Origin: Streptomyces peucetius
GTDB lineage: Bacteria > Actinomycetota > Actinomycetes > Streptomycetales > Streptomycetaceae
Direction: 5' to 3'
NCBI RefSeq assembly: GCF_025854275.1
Contig: NZ_CP107567.1
Location: forward strand, 806,001-870,000
DNA length: 64,000 bases
The position numbers and the translations under genes are program-made. The notes beneath the pieces are model-generated. The model was not told the origin of the DNA, ran no database searches, and worked only from the letters and a program-made list of their open reading frames with translations. Below, piece after piece: positions 51,677-60,965 of the stretch (position 1 is the stretch's first letter; each line of letters starts with the position of its first letter).

Positions 51677-53047
51677 ATGGCCGCCCCCGCAACCGCTCCA
51701 CCAGCGCCGAGCTCACTGAAGCGCATCGTCGCCGCCAGTCTCATCGGCACCACCATCGAGTGGTACGACTTCTTCCTCTACGGTGCCGCCGCCGCACTGG
51801 TCTTCAACACGCTCTTCTTCCCCGAGTCCGACCCCCTCGTCGGCACCCTGCTCTCCTTCCTCACCTACGCCGTCGGCTTCGCCGCCCGGCCCGTCGGTGC
51901 GCTCGTCTTCGGGCACTACGGCGACCGGCTCGGGCGCAAGAAACTGCTCGTCCTCAGCCTGTTGCTGATGGGCGGCGCCACCTTCGCCATCGGGCTGCTG
52001 CCGACCCACGCCACCATCGGCACCGCCGCTCCGGTGCTGCTGACCGTGCTGCGGCTCGTCCAGGGCTTCGCCCTCGGCGGCGAGTGGGGCGGGGCCGTGC
52101 TGCTGGTGTCCGAGCACGGGGATGCGCGGCGGCGCGGGTTCTGGGCCTCGTGGCCGCAGACCGGGGCGCCCGCCGGCCAGCTGCTCGCGACCGGTGTGCT
52201 GGCGGCTCTGACGGCGCTGCTCAGCGACGCCGCGTTCGAGTCGTGGGGCTGGCGCGTGCCGTTCCTGCTCTCCGGTGTGCTGGTGATCGTGGGGATGTGG
52301 ATCCGGCTGTCCGTCGACGAGTCGCCGGTGTTCAAGGAGGCGCTGGCGCAGGCCGAGGCGCGCAAGGCCGACCAGGCCACCGAGAAGATGCCGCTGGTCG
52401 CCGTGATGCGGCACCACTGGAGGGACGTGCTCATCGCGATGGGTGCGCGGATGGCGGAGAACATCTCGTACTACGTGATCACGGCCTTCATTCTGGTGTA
52501 CGCCGTGGAACACACCGGCCTGGAGAAGCAGACCGCCCTGAACGCCGTCCTCATCGCCTCCGCGATCCACTTCGCGGTGATCCCGGCCTGGGGCGCGCTC
52601 TCCGACCGCGTCGGCCGCCGCCCGGTCTACCTTGCGGGCGCGCTGGGTGTGGGCGCGTGGGCGTTCCCCTTCTTCGCCCTGGTCGACACCAAGAGCTTCG
52701 GTCTCCTGCTGCTCGCCGTGACCGTGGGCCTGGTCTTCCACGGGGCGATGTACGCGCCGCAGGCGGCGTTCTTCTCCGAGATGTTCGCGACGCGGATGCG
52801 CTATTCGGGCGCGTCGATCGGCGCGCAGTTCGCCTCCGTGGCGGCCGGCGCTCCGGCACCGCTCATCGCGACGGCGCTGCTGGTGAAGTACGACGGCTCG
52901 AGCATGGTGTCGGTGTACCTGCTGGGTGCGGTGGCCATCACGGTCGTCGCCCTGCTGGCGGCCCGCGAGACACGCCACCGCGACCTGGCGCAGATCGACG
53001 CCACCCGCTCACCGCAGAAGACCGCGGAGACGACCCCGGTCCGCTGA
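51677..53047 (+). CDS. MHS-family (metabolite:H+ symporter) MFS transporter
   Basis: A 456-residue MFS transporter of the metabolite:H+ symporter type (KgtP/ProP/ShiA-like): SLIGTTIEWYDFFLYGAAAA at the first helix, the A-loop FGHYGDRLGRKKLLVLSLLL, RLVQGFALGGEWGGAVLLV in helix 4, and SDRVGRRPVYLAG in the second half. Twelve membrane helices are evident. Members carry dicarboxylates, shikimate or short hydroxy acids with protons. Downstream on the other strand lie a PucR-type regulator and a 3-hydroxybutyrate dehydrogenase, so hydroxybutyrate or a similar acid is a reasonable guess. The gene's 5' end is partly duplicated at 38600. Confidence 0.92.
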   Translation: MAAPATAPPAPSSLKRIVAASLIGTTIEWYDFFLYGAAAALVFNTLFFPESDPLVGTLLSFLTYAVGFAARPVGALVFGHYGDRLGRKKLLVLSLLLMGGATFAIGLLPTHATIGTAAPVLLTVLRLVQGFALGGEWGGAVLLVSEHGDARRRGFWASWPQTGAPAGQLLATGVLAALTALLSDAAFESWGWRVPFLLSGVLVIVGMWIRLSVDESPVFKEALAQAEARKADQATEKMPLVAVMRHHWRDVLIAMGARMAENISYYVITAFILVYAVEHTGLEKQTALNAVLIASAIHFAVIPAWGALSDRVGRRPVYLAGALGVGAWAFPFFALVDTKSFGLLLLAVTVGLVFHGAMYAPQAAFFSEMFATRMRYSGASIGAQFASVAAGAPAPLIATALLVKYDGSSMVSVYLLGAVAITVVALLAARETRHRDLAQIDATRSPQKTAETTPVR

Positions 53048-53157
53048 GTCCACGTCAGTCCGTGTCACCGGGACCCGTCCAGCACCTATCTGTTGTTCCA
53101 GGCGGTTCGAGAAAGTGGACGCTCCCCCGAGCCGCCCAAACGAGAAGAGGAACGAGA

Positions 53158-53558
53158 ATGTCACGACGCCGGGCCCTGCGTGCCGCAGCCGTACTCGCCG
53201 CGCCTGTCATCGCGCTGGGGTGAGCACTTCTTCCGCGTTCGCCGCTGACACATGGGTCAACATGTACAAGAACGGCGTCAAGGTCGCCAGCATGCAGCAC
53301 GTCGACAGCGGCGACTACTTCCGGGTCTACGACAATCACGCCGACGGCCACGGTGTGCGCGGGCACCTGTATTCCTGGACGGGTTATGACTACACGCTCG
53401 TGATGACCAAGTACAACGGCAGCGGAGCGGGCACCTACACGCAAATGCAGTACGACGTGTGGGGAACGAACTTCTACGCGATGCAGGTGTGTTCGGTGGA
53501 CGGCTCGGGAGACACCTCGCCGGGTCCCTGCTCGGACATGAAGTACTTCAGTGAGTAA
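53158..53558 (+). pseudogene. Small secreted protein with one-base frameshift in a G run
   Basis: The frame begins MSRRRALRAAAVLAAPVIAL after GAGGAACG. At 53217-53220 the run CTGGGGTG has four G where five would keep frame. With one more G it continues GVSTSSAFA and then the mature protein ADTWVNMYKNGVKVASMQHV to CSDMKYFSE at 53558. The mature part is about 110 residues with two cysteines near the end. No family is recognised. The lesion in a homopolymer may be an assembly error. Confidence 0.65.
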
Positions 53559-53808
53559 GGCGACTCTCCTTCCGGTCGTGCGGACTTCTCGGTCCGGCAC
53601 CGGGCCGGCGGTTCACCGGCACACTGAGCGGCTCAGCCCCCGACCAGCAATTGGCGGGTGGCTGAGCCGTCCCTGAAGTCGGCGGCAGGGCGTGGGCCAC
53701 CTGCACCGGGTCGCGGTGGCAAGGCCCGTCGCGCGAGCGGCCGTGAATGCGGAGGATCGGCGGGTGGACGCGGCCGGCCGCGTCCGGCTCTGGGCCTGGT
53801 GAAGCCGG

Positions 53809-55689
53809 TCAGCTCGTCAGCCCGTACAGCCGCAGCGCCAGCTGGATCTCCAGGGTCCGCGACGGCGACTGCCAGTCCGGTCCCAGGAGCCGGCCTATGC
53901 GCTCCAGCCGCTGGGCCACGGTGTTCACATGCACATGCAGGTCGTCCTTGGTGCGGGCGGGGCTCATCCCGCTCGCGAAGTACGCGTCCAGCGTCCCCAC
54001 CAGGTCCGTGCCGCGGCGTCTGTCGTACGCGACGACTTCGCCGATGGTGCGGCTCACGAAGCCGTCGATGTCTCCCGGGTCGGCGAGCAGCAGGCCGAGG
54101 AACCCCAGGTCCTGGGCGGCCGCGCCCTGGCCGGTGCGCCCGAGCAGGCGCAGTGCGTCCAGGCAGCGGCGGGCCTGCTCGTAGGCTCCGGAGACCGGGG
54201 CCGTGTCGCCCGCCGGGGCCTCGACGGGGGACGAGGCGCCGACGGTGACGGACTCCCGCAGGGTGCCCCCGAGTTGGCGCGCGGCCTGCCGGGCGACGCC
54301 CGCGGGAGTGTCACCGGGTCCGAGGGGCAGCAGCAGGACGGCGCCGCCGTCACGGGCGGCGGCCAGACCGGAGCGGGTGGCGGCGAGGTGCGAGGCCGCC
54401 GACCACAGCCGCTGGCGGTCCGCGCTCTCCTGCGCGGCGGACTGCGGGGCCGGCCCGGGCATGGCGCCGGGGGTGTCGATCCGGGCGGCGAGCACCACAT
54501 GGGGGGCGTCGAGGTCGGCCCGCAGCCGGGCGGCACGCTCCCGCAGCAGCCTGGGGTCGCGGTCCGGGGAGTCGAGCAGGTCGTCGAGCAGTTCGCCCCG
54601 CACCCGCTGTTCCGCGTCGTGGGCGGACCGTTCGGCGAGCAGCAGCAGGGAGGTGACCATCGCGGCGCGTTCGAGGGTGCGGCGGCCTGCGGGATCGAGG
54701 CCGGGGTGGCCGTGCAGGACGAGGGAGCCGAAGACCTCGCCTCCGGCGGCGACGGCGGCGACCCAGTCGTCGCCGTGCCGTGTCGCGTGGCCGCCCGCAC
54801 CGGTGGTGTCCGGGCCGCCCCCGGAGAACTCGACCGTCCCGCCGAGGACTTCGGAGAGCGCCGCGGCCACGTCGTCGACGCCCCCGCCGCGCAGGACCAG
54901 CTCCGTCAGGCGGTCGTGGACGTCGGAGGCACGCTGGAGGACGCCGCTGTGCTCCTGGATGATCGCGTTGGCCCGCTCGAGGTCTGCGAGCGCCGAGCGG
55001 GTCTCGGCGAGGAGGTTCGCGGTGTCGATGGCCACGGCCGCGTGGGCGGCGAAGGAGGCGAGCAGCGCGACCTGCTCCCGTTCGAAGACCCTGGCGCGCC
55101 GGTCCGCGGCGAACAGTACGCCGATGACCTGGCTGCCGAGCATGAGCGGCACACCGAGAATGGCGACGAGCCCTTCGTCCCTGACGGCGGCGTCGATGCT
55201 CCCGGTGTGCTCGAATCGGGCGTCGTCGAAGTAGCTGTCGGTGACGTACGGCCGGGCGGTCTGGGCGACGAGTCCGCCGAGGCCTTCCCCCATGCCGAGC
55301 CTGACCTGCTGGAAGCGTGCCGACACGGACCCTTCGGTGACCCGCATGTAAGTGTCGCCGGCCGCCGGGTCGTGCAGGCTGAGGTAGGCCACCTCGGTGC
55401 CGAGCAGCGAGCGGGCGCGCTGCACGATCGCCCGGAGCACCGCGTCGAGGTCGCGCAGACCCGCGAGGTCGTGCGCGGTCTCGAAGAGGGCCGACAGCTC
55501 CGCCTCCCGACGCCGTCGGCCCTCCAGCTCGGCCCGCACCCGCAGAGCCAGTTGCTTGGCGCGTTCGAGGGAGGCCAGCTCCTCGGGCCCGGCGCCGTCG
55601 GCGCGGGCGAGGAGCACCGGCCTGTCGTACGCCTCCGCGGCGGCGCCTCTGGCGAGGAGCTCCAGGTAGGGGACTTGATCGTGGGACAT
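53809..55689 (-). CDS. GAF-domain PucR/CdaR-type transcriptional regulator
   Basis: About 626 residues: an N-terminal coiled/linker region, a GAF domain (residues about 65-225, FETAHDLAGLRDLDAVLRAI, VAYLSLHDPAAGDTYMRV, ILGVPLMLGSQVIGVLFAA), a middle sensory region, and a C-terminal PucR-type helix-turn-helix (LVGTLDAYFASGMSPARTKD, LHVHVNTVAQRLERIGRLLG, LEIQLALRLYGL). Such proteins sense metabolites and activate neighbouring catabolic genes. It lies 72 bases downstream of, and in the same direction as, the hydroxybutyrate dehydrogenase. An alternative start is GTG 55695. Confidence 0.85.
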   Translation of the reverse strand: MSHDQVPYLELLARGAAAEAYDRPVLLARADGAGPEELASLERAKQLALRVRAELEGRRRREAELSALFETAHDLAGLRDLDAVLRAIVQRARSLLGTEVAYLSLHDPAAGDTYMRVTEGSVSARFQQVRLGMGEGLGGLVAQTARPYVTDSYFDDARFEHTGSIDAAVRDEGLVAILGVPLMLGSQVIGVLFAADRRARVFEREQVALLASFAAHAAVAIDTANLLAETRSALADLERANAIIQEHSGVLQRASDVHDRLTELVLRGGGVDDVAAALSEVLGGTVEFSGGGPDTTGAGGHATRHGDDWVAAVAAGGEVFGSLVLHGHPGLDPAGRRTLERAAMVTSLLLLAERSAHDAEQRVRGELLDDLLDSPDRDPRLLRERAARLRADLDAPHVVLAARIDTPGAMPGPAPQSAAQESADRQRLWSAASHLAATRSGLAAARDGGAVLLLPLGPGDTPAGVARQAARQLGGTLRESVTVGASSPVEAPAGDTAPVSGAYEQARRCLDALRLLGRTGQGAAAQDLGFLGLLLADPGDIDGFVSRTIGEVVAYDRRRGTDLVGTLDAYFASGMSPARTKDDLHVHVNTVAQRLERIGRLLGPDWQSPSRTLEIQLALRLYGLTS

Positions 55690-55761
55690 GGACACAGGCT
55701 TACCTGCCGTACGGGTGGTCGCACCAGCCCTGTGGACGACGAAGGGGTCCCGCGGCGGGCG

Positions 55762-56583
55762 TCAGTGGGCGGTCCATCCGCCGTCAAGGGCCAGCGAGGT
55801 GCCGGTGATGAAGGACGCCTGCGGCGAGCACAGGTACAGGGCGGCGTCCGCCACCTCCTCCGGCTCGACGAGTCTCTTGATCGCCGAGTCCTTGAGCAGT
55901 ACGTCGGTGAGGACGCGCTCCTCCGGCAGTGCGTGGGCGGCTGCCTGGTCGGCGAGCTGCTTCTCGACGAGCGGAGTGCGGACGTATCCGGGGTTGACGC
56001 ACACGGAGGTCACACCGTGCGGGGCGCCCTCGAGCGCGGCGGTCTTGGAGAGACCTTCGAGGCCGTGTTTGGCGGCCACGTACGCGGACTTGTAGGCGGA
56101 GGCGCGCAGTCCGTGCACCGACGAGATGTTGACGATGCGGCCCCAGCCCTGTGCGTACATGTGCGGCAGTGCGCCCCTGATCAGCCGGAACGGCGCCTCG
56201 AGCATCACCGTGAGGACGGTGTGGAAGACGTCGGGCGGGAAGTCCTCGATGGGACGTACGAGTTGGAGTCCGGCGTTGTTGACAAGGATGTCCGTGCCGG
56301 CGGCCGCGGCCTCGGCGGCTTCCAGGTCGGTGAGGTCGAGCAGGTGCGGCTCCACGGCCCCGGCGAGGCCGTCGCCGTGGCCGGCGAGTGCGGCCAGCCC
56401 CTCCGCGTCCCGGTCGACGGCTCTGACCTTGGCTCCGGCGGCCGCGAGCCGGAGCGCGCAGGCGCGGCCGATGCCGCCCGCGGCACCGGTGACGAGGGCG
56501 GTACGGCCACTGAGGTCGACGGATACGGCAGAGGCCGCGACTGCGGGAGCCGATGTGCCGGGGGGTGTGGTGGGCGCGGTCAT
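55762..56583 (-). CDS. 3-hydroxybutyrate dehydrogenase (SDR family)
   Basis: A 273-residue SDR enzyme: cofactor loop TALVTGAAGGIGRACALRLA, NNAG in DILVNNAGLQLVRPIEDFP, catalytic Ser/Tyr/Lys in RIVNISSVHGLRASAYKSAY then VAAKHG, and NPGYVRTPLVEKQL. The LQLVRPIEDFP and SVHGLRAS segments fit D-3-hydroxybutyrate dehydrogenases, which interconvert hydroxybutyrate and acetoacetate with NAD. The N-terminal 20 residues are Pro/Ala-rich and variable. It precedes a PucR-type regulator, and the nearby MHS transporter may import the substrate. Confidence 0.85.
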   Translation of the reverse strand: MTAPTTPPGTSAPAVAASAVSVDLSGRTALVTGAAGGIGRACALRLAAAGAKVRAVDRDAEGLAALAGHGDGLAGAVEPHLLDLTDLEAAEAAAAGTDILVNNAGLQLVRPIEDFPPDVFHTVLTVMLEAPFRLIRGALPHMYAQGWGRIVNISSVHGLRASAYKSAYVAAKHGLEGLSKTAALEGAPHGVTSVCVNPGYVRTPLVEKQLADQAAAHALPEERVLTDVLLKDSAIKRLVEPEEVADAALYLCSPQASFITGTSLALDGGWTAH

Positions 56584-56638
56584 GTGGGGCACCCTAGGCA
56601 GCGATCACCCGGCGACCGATGTGGTCCGGGCCCATACT

Positions 56639-57127
56639 TCACTGCCTCTTGGTGGGTTGGAACCATGCTGGTCCCTCGGTGAGCGCATTCTTGATCCGGA
56701 AGATCGCGAAGTCCTGGAGCTCGGGCAACGCGTCCACGGGGAACCAGCCCACCTCGAGGGACTCCTCGTCGTTGACCCGCGCCTCTGCGGCGCCGCTCAC
56801 GGCCCGGCACCGCATGGTGATGTCCATGTACTGGCACACGTCGCCGTTGGGATAGGTCACCGGCCTCGGCAGCGCCTGCACGAGGACGACCCGCTCGGCG
56901 ACGCAGCGCACGGCGGTCTCCTCGTACACCTCCCGTTCCGCGGTCGCCGCGGGCTCCTCCCCCGGCTCCGGGATGCCGCCGATGATCGACCAGTTGCCGG
57001 TGTCGGCGCGCATGCCGAGCAGCACCCGCCCCAGGTCGTCGAAGACGACGGCGCTGACACCGGGCAGGAACAGCAGCTGATGGCCGGCGGTCGCCCGGAT
57101 GGCGCGGATGAATTCGGGAGTTGCCAT
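56639..57127 (-). CDS. Nudix hydrolase
   Basis: A 162-residue Nudix protein. The Nudix box is GGIPEPGEEPAATAEREVYE followed by ETAV, a complete GX5EX7REUXEEXGU-type motif with the metal-binding glutamates. The N-terminus ATPEFIRAIRATAGHQLLFL is typical of actinobacterial family members acting on nucleoside diphosphate derivatives. The substrate is unknown. It is transcribed away from the preceding dehydrogenase end and downstream of the lnt terminator. Confidence 0.9.
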   Translation of the reverse strand: MATPEFIRAIRATAGHQLLFLPGVSAVVFDDLGRVLLGMRADTGNWSIIGGIPEPGEEPAATAEREVYEETAVRCVAERVVLVQALPRPVTYPNGDVCQYMDITMRCRAVSGAAEARVNDEESLEVGWFPVDALPELQDFAIFRIKNALTEGPAWFQPTKRQ

Positions 57128-57194
57128 GCTCCGGACCTTAACGGGCCCCGGCCCGGCGGCCGAACCGGGCGGCTGTGGGTGTCCCCCGGCGGAT

Positions 57195-57231
57195 CCCGTA
57201 CGGCCCGCACCCGCGGTGCGTGCCGTACGGG
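57195..57231 (-). terminator. Long hairpin after lnt
   Basis: CCCGTACGGC and CGCACC pair with GGTGCG and GCCGTACGGG, a 16-bp stem with one C/T mismatch and a 3-base loop, starting 4 bases beyond the lnt stop. Confidence 0.85.
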
Positions 57232-57234
57232 GAC

Positions 57235-58866
57235 CTACGCCGGGTCACCGGCCGGGGCGCCGTCCGCGTCGCCGTCAGCCGTCCGCCGCCGCTCCCGTAC
57301 GGCGCCGGCCCCGACCGCGGCCAGGCCGCCCGCGGCGAGCAGCACCAGGGCCAGCTCGGGCGCGGCGCCGAGCCGGGTCGCGGGCGTGAGCGACGAGCGC
57401 AGCGGCACCTCGGCGACCAGGGCGTCGGGCGTGAACATCGCCGTCTTCTCGACGATCTCCCCGTCGGGCATGATGACCGCGCTGACGCCACTGGTGACGG
57501 GCACGACGACGGAGCGGCTGTGTTCGACGGCCCGCACCCGGGACATCGCGAGCTGCTGGTAGGTCATCTCGCTCCGCCCGAACGTGGCGTTGTTGCTCGG
57601 CACCGAGATGAGCTGTGCCCCGTGGGTGACGGTGTCGCGCGCCGCGTCGTCGAAGGCGGCCTCGAAACAGGTGACGAGCCCGACCTTCGTACCGGCCAGG
57701 TCGAAGACCCCGACCTCGTGGCCGGGCCCGAAGTCACGGCTGACCCGGTCCACGTCGTCGTTGAAGAGCCGTACGACGGACCGCATCGGGATGTACTCGC
57801 CGAACGGCTGGACGTGACGCTTGTCGTAGGTGTCGACCGGGCCGCGGTCCGGGTCCCACTCGATCAGGGTGTTGCGGAGCCTGCCGGTCTCCGGGGTGAG
57901 CACGGCGCCGACGACGGTCGGCACGCCGATGGCCTCCACCGCCTCGTCGATGACCTGCCGGGCGTCCGCGTTGCGGTACGGGTCGAGGTCGGAGGAGTTC
58001 TCGGGCCACAGCACGAAGTCGGGGCGGGGCTCCTTGCCCGCCTTCACGTCAGCGGCGAGCTGCTCGGTCCGCTCGGCGTGGTTGTCGAGGACGGCCCGGC
58101 GCTGGGCGTTGAAGTCGAGTCCGAGACGGGGGACGTTGCCCTGGATCGCGGCGACCGTCGCCGTGGCGTCCTGCGCGGAGGCGTCCACGAGGGGCCGGGA
58201 GGCGAGGGCGGCGGCGACGGGCACGAGGAGGGAGAGCAGCGCCGCCGTGGCGGCGGTGCGCCGGACGACCGCGCCGCGACGGTGGGCGGCGACCTGGCGT
58301 GCGGTCTCGTAGAGGCCGAATCCGCAGAGCACGACGGCGAAGCTGAGCACGGGCGTGCCGCCGAGGGCCGCGAGCGGCAGGAAGAACCCGTCCGCCTGCC
58401 CGAACGCGATCTTGCCCCAGGGGAAGCCGCCGAACGGCACGCGGGCGCGTGCCGCCTCCGCGGCGATCCATACGGCGGCGCCCCACAGCGGCCAGGCGGG
58501 CAGCCGCGTGACGGCGGCGATCCCCGTTCCGGCGAGCGCCACGAACAGAGCCTCCGCCGCCACCAGCGCCAACCACGGCACGGGGCCGACCTCCTCGCCC
58601 GTCCAGACGAGCAACGGGAGCAGGAAACCGAGCCCGGCGAGGTAGCCCAGTCCGAACGCGGGGCGCAGGCGGCGGCCGCGCAGGGTCCAGCCGAGCAGGG
58701 CGAACGCCGGGAAGGCCAGCCACCACAGCGGTCGCGGCGGGAAGCTCGCGAAGAGCAGTACGCCACTGAGCGCGGCGGCGCCGGGACGTACGAGCCGGCG
58801 CAGCAGCGGTCGGCCTGCGGCGGCCGTGGGCCGTGGGGTGTCGACGGAGGTCGTGGTGGCGCTCAC
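57235..58866 (-). CDS. lnt: Apolipoprotein N-acyltransferase
   Basis: A 543-residue Lnt. The N-terminal half has several membrane helices (GVLLFASFPPRPLWWLAFPA onwards, FGGFPWGKIAF near residue 145). The C-terminal half is a nitrilase-type catalytic domain with the triad Glu in LWPENSSD, Lys in YDKRHVQPFGEYIP and Cys in VTCFEAAFDD. It transfers an acyl chain to the N-terminal cysteine of lipoproteins at the membrane. The basic, Ala-rich C-terminal tail is variable. Streptomyces often has two lnt genes; which one this is cannot be told. Confidence 0.92.
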   Translation of the reverse strand: MSATTTSVDTPRPTAAAGRPLLRRLVRPGAAALSGVLLFASFPPRPLWWLAFPAFALLGWTLRGRRLRPAFGLGYLAGLGFLLPLLVWTGEEVGPVPWLALVAAEALFVALAGTGIAAVTRLPAWPLWGAAVWIAAEAARARVPFGGFPWGKIAFGQADGFFLPLAALGGTPVLSFAVVLCGFGLYETARQVAAHRRGAVVRRTAATAALLSLLVPVAAALASRPLVDASAQDATATVAAIQGNVPRLGLDFNAQRRAVLDNHAERTEQLAADVKAGKEPRPDFVLWPENSSDLDPYRNADARQVIDEAVEAIGVPTVVGAVLTPETGRLRNTLIEWDPDRGPVDTYDKRHVQPFGEYIPMRSVVRLFNDDVDRVSRDFGPGHEVGVFDLAGTKVGLVTCFEAAFDDAARDTVTHGAQLISVPSNNATFGRSEMTYQQLAMSRVRAVEHSRSVVVPVTSGVSAVIMPDGEIVEKTAMFTPDALVAEVPLRSSLTPATRLGAAPELALVLLAAGGLAAVGAGAVRERRRTADGDADGAPAGDPA

Positions 58867-59128
58867 CTGGCGGAGTCTACGGCGGAGCGCTGTGAAGGCC
58901 CCAGTCGCGTCGCCCCGCCGAGCAGCAACGTTTCTTCTCGATTCCCCCGCAGACCTGCGGGTCGCCCGTTAACGTGTGCGCCAGTCCTGCGCGCCCGGAA
59001 CCGTTTCAGGTCGGTTCCGGCTGCCGCGGAGCGTTGCCGGTCGGGGCCGGCCCGCTGCCCGCTGCGTCCACGCGCGGGGCCCGTCACGGTCGGGGGGCGA
59101 CGGGGTGGATCCAGTGGGCGGGCGGCCC

Positions 59129-60199
59129 ATGGGCCGGGAACGCGGCAGCGGTCCCGACGCGACGGGTGTCACCGTCCTGACCTGCTGTGCCGTCTGGTCG
59201 CTGGTCAGCGCGGCCGGCCGGGACGGCAGACCGGAGGGTGTGCTGCTCGCCGTGTTCGCCGTCACGGCGGGGTACGCCTGCGGGCGGCTGTGCGGGTCGG
59301 TGCTTCCGGCGGGTGCCTTCGCCGTCGCCGCGGTGGGCGCGCTCGTCCTGGCGGTCGCGTCCCACGACGGTGTGCCGGGATCCATCGCCGGCGCGGGTAC
59401 ACCGCCGGGGCACGCGGGCGCGGTCGCCGCACTCCTGGTACTCGCCGCCGGTGCGGCGTGCTGCGCGGCGTCAGCGGCCCGCGCGGCGTCAGGACCGTCG
59501 CTGTCAGGGGTGTCAGGAACGTCGGCGTCAGGGGTGTCAGGACCGTCGGCGTCCGCGCGGTCGGCGTCACGGCTGCTCGCGCTCGTCGTGGCCTGCGCGG
59601 CGCTCGTTCTCGGCTCCGCGCCTGCTTTCGTGGCGTGTCTGGCCGTGCTGCTCTGGTCGCTCGCCACGGCCGGGACCCGCCGGCGCACCGCGTTCCTCGC
59701 GGCCCTGGGGCTGGCGACGGCGCTCGTGGCGGGCACCTCGTGGGCCGTGGCCGAGGACGCCCTCCCCCCGGGGCTCGCCGCTTCCGTCGAGGCGCCGCTC
59801 ACGCCCCACAGGGTGGCGCTGTGGCGGGACGCGGTCGCCATGGCGGCAGAGGACCCGGTACGGGGCGTGGGCCCGGCGCGCTTCGGGCGGCTGAGTCCCA
59901 CGTCCGCCGGGTCGGCGGACTCGGACGGCAAACCGCACTCGGCACTGCTGCAGCAGGCGTCGGAGCAGGGCGTGGTCGGCGTCGCGCTGCTCGCGGCAGC
60001 CTTCGTCTGGATGCTCTACGGGCTGTGGCGCTCGCCCCGTCCGACGCCCGTGGTGCTGGGCGCGGCCGGCACGCTGACGGCGCTGGCGGCGCTCGCCTGC
60101 GTCGGCAACGCCCTGAGTTTCGCGCCGGTGACGGCCGGGGCGGGACTGCTCGCGGGTCTCGCCACCGCAAGCCCGGGGACCGGCCGCCACAGCCCGTAG
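59129..60199 (+). CDS. O-antigen ligase/polymerase-like membrane protein
   Basis: About 356 residues with at least eight hydrophobic segments. Near residues 225-290 it has HRVALWRDAVAMAAEDPVRG followed by VGPARFG, then HSALLQQASEQGVVGVALLA, the arrangement of the Wzy_C/O-antigen ligase signature (RxxLW...P..GxGxxxF...H...L....E.G..G). It would act on cell-surface polysaccharide or a lipid-linked sugar. ATG 59129 is used; GTG 59105 is possible. Residues about 125-140 are a short Ser/Gly repeat encoded by a 24-bp tandem duplication (59503-59550). Confidence 0.65.
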   Translation: MGRERGSGPDATGVTVLTCCAVWSLVSAAGRDGRPEGVLLAVFAVTAGYACGRLCGSVLPAGAFAVAAVGALVLAVASHDGVPGSIAGAGTPPGHAGAVAALLVLAAGAACCAASAARAASGPSLSGVSGTSASGVSGPSASARSASRLLALVVACAALVLGSAPAFVACLAVLLWSLATAGTRRRTAFLAALGLATALVAGTSWAVAEDALPPGLAASVEAPLTPHRVALWRDAVAMAAEDPVRGVGPARFGRLSPTSAGSADSDGKPHSALLQQASEQGVVGVALLAAAFVWMLYGLWRSPRPTPVVLGAAGTLTALAALACVGNALSFAPVTAGAGLLAGLATASPGTGRHSP

Positions 60200-60303
60200 A
60201 CGGGCCGGTTCCAGGGACCGGCGGCCTCCCGGCACGCCTCGGAGCGCGACCCGGGACCTTCAGTGCCCGGGCAGCCGGCCGCCGGCACGGGCTGCCGTCG
60301 TTC

Positions 60304-60882
60304 TCAGGCCTGGGTGGCCCCGTCCGTCCGGCTGGTGCCCTCTCGCTCCATCCGGGCCAGCCGGGCGCGCACGGTCCGCACCGCCGTCGCCGCGTCGTCG
60401 ACGGTCACCGTGAATTTGCCGCCGTCGTCGAGGGTGACCACCAGGCCCTCCCCTCGCCGTACGACCACGGCGGTGCCCCGCTCGGGCCGCCAGCGGCAGC
60501 CCCAGCCACCCCACTGGCGGGGGGTCACCCTCGGGGCGAAGTCGGCGCTCACCACGTGGGAGAGGGGGATGTGCCGGCGCGGCACGCCGATATGGCCGCA
60601 CCGGACGTCCAACGCGTGCCGGTCGATCCTGACCACGACGTACACGAAGGCGAGCGTGCCGTAAAGGATCATGATGCCCGCCGCGAAGCAGCCGATGACC
60701 GCCATCAGGAGCGCGGCGATTCCCGTGGTCCAGGTGGCGTCGACGGCAAGCTTCACGCCGAGGGCCAGGCACCCGCCGCCCGCCACCGCGAGCAGCCACT
60801 GCATACGGTTGGTCGCACGGCCGGTCCAGACCTCTGGAAGGGGTTCCGAGCCGTGCTCCTCGTGCCGGAAGTGGTGCCTCAT
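60304..60882 (-). CDS. Membrane protein with PH-like domain, function unknown
   Basis: A 192-residue protein: a charged start (MRHHFRHEEHGSEPLPEVW), two adjacent membrane helices (WLLAVAGGGCLALGVKLAV and MAVIGCFAAGIMILYGTLAF), and a soluble beta-rich domain (VRIDRHALDVRCGHIGVPRR, HIPLSHVVSADFAPRVTPRQ, TAVVVRRGEGLVVTLDDGGKF) resembling bacterial PH-like modules. The role is unknown. It is followed by a racemase-family gene 83 bases upstream on the same strand. Confidence 0.65.
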   Translation of the reverse strand: MRHHFRHEEHGSEPLPEVWTGRATNRMQWLLAVAGGGCLALGVKLAVDATWTTGIAALLMAVIGCFAAGIMILYGTLAFVYVVVRIDRHALDVRCGHIGVPRRHIPLSHVVSADFAPRVTPRQWGGWGCRWRPERGTAVVVRRGEGLVVTLDDGGKFTVTVDDAATAVRTVRARLARMEREGTSRTDGATQA

Positions 60883-60965
60883 GAATAGGACACTACCCAC
60901 CAATCGGACAACGAGTACTGCCGCGACGAAAGCGGTGGAAACGCCCGGACGACGGGCGTGCGCCG

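Noticed and set aside
53929..60888. Very long plus-strand open frames across the PucR, SDR, Nudix and Lnt genes
   Set aside because: They are shadows opposite well-supported minus-strand genes and show compositional, not protein-like, sequence.
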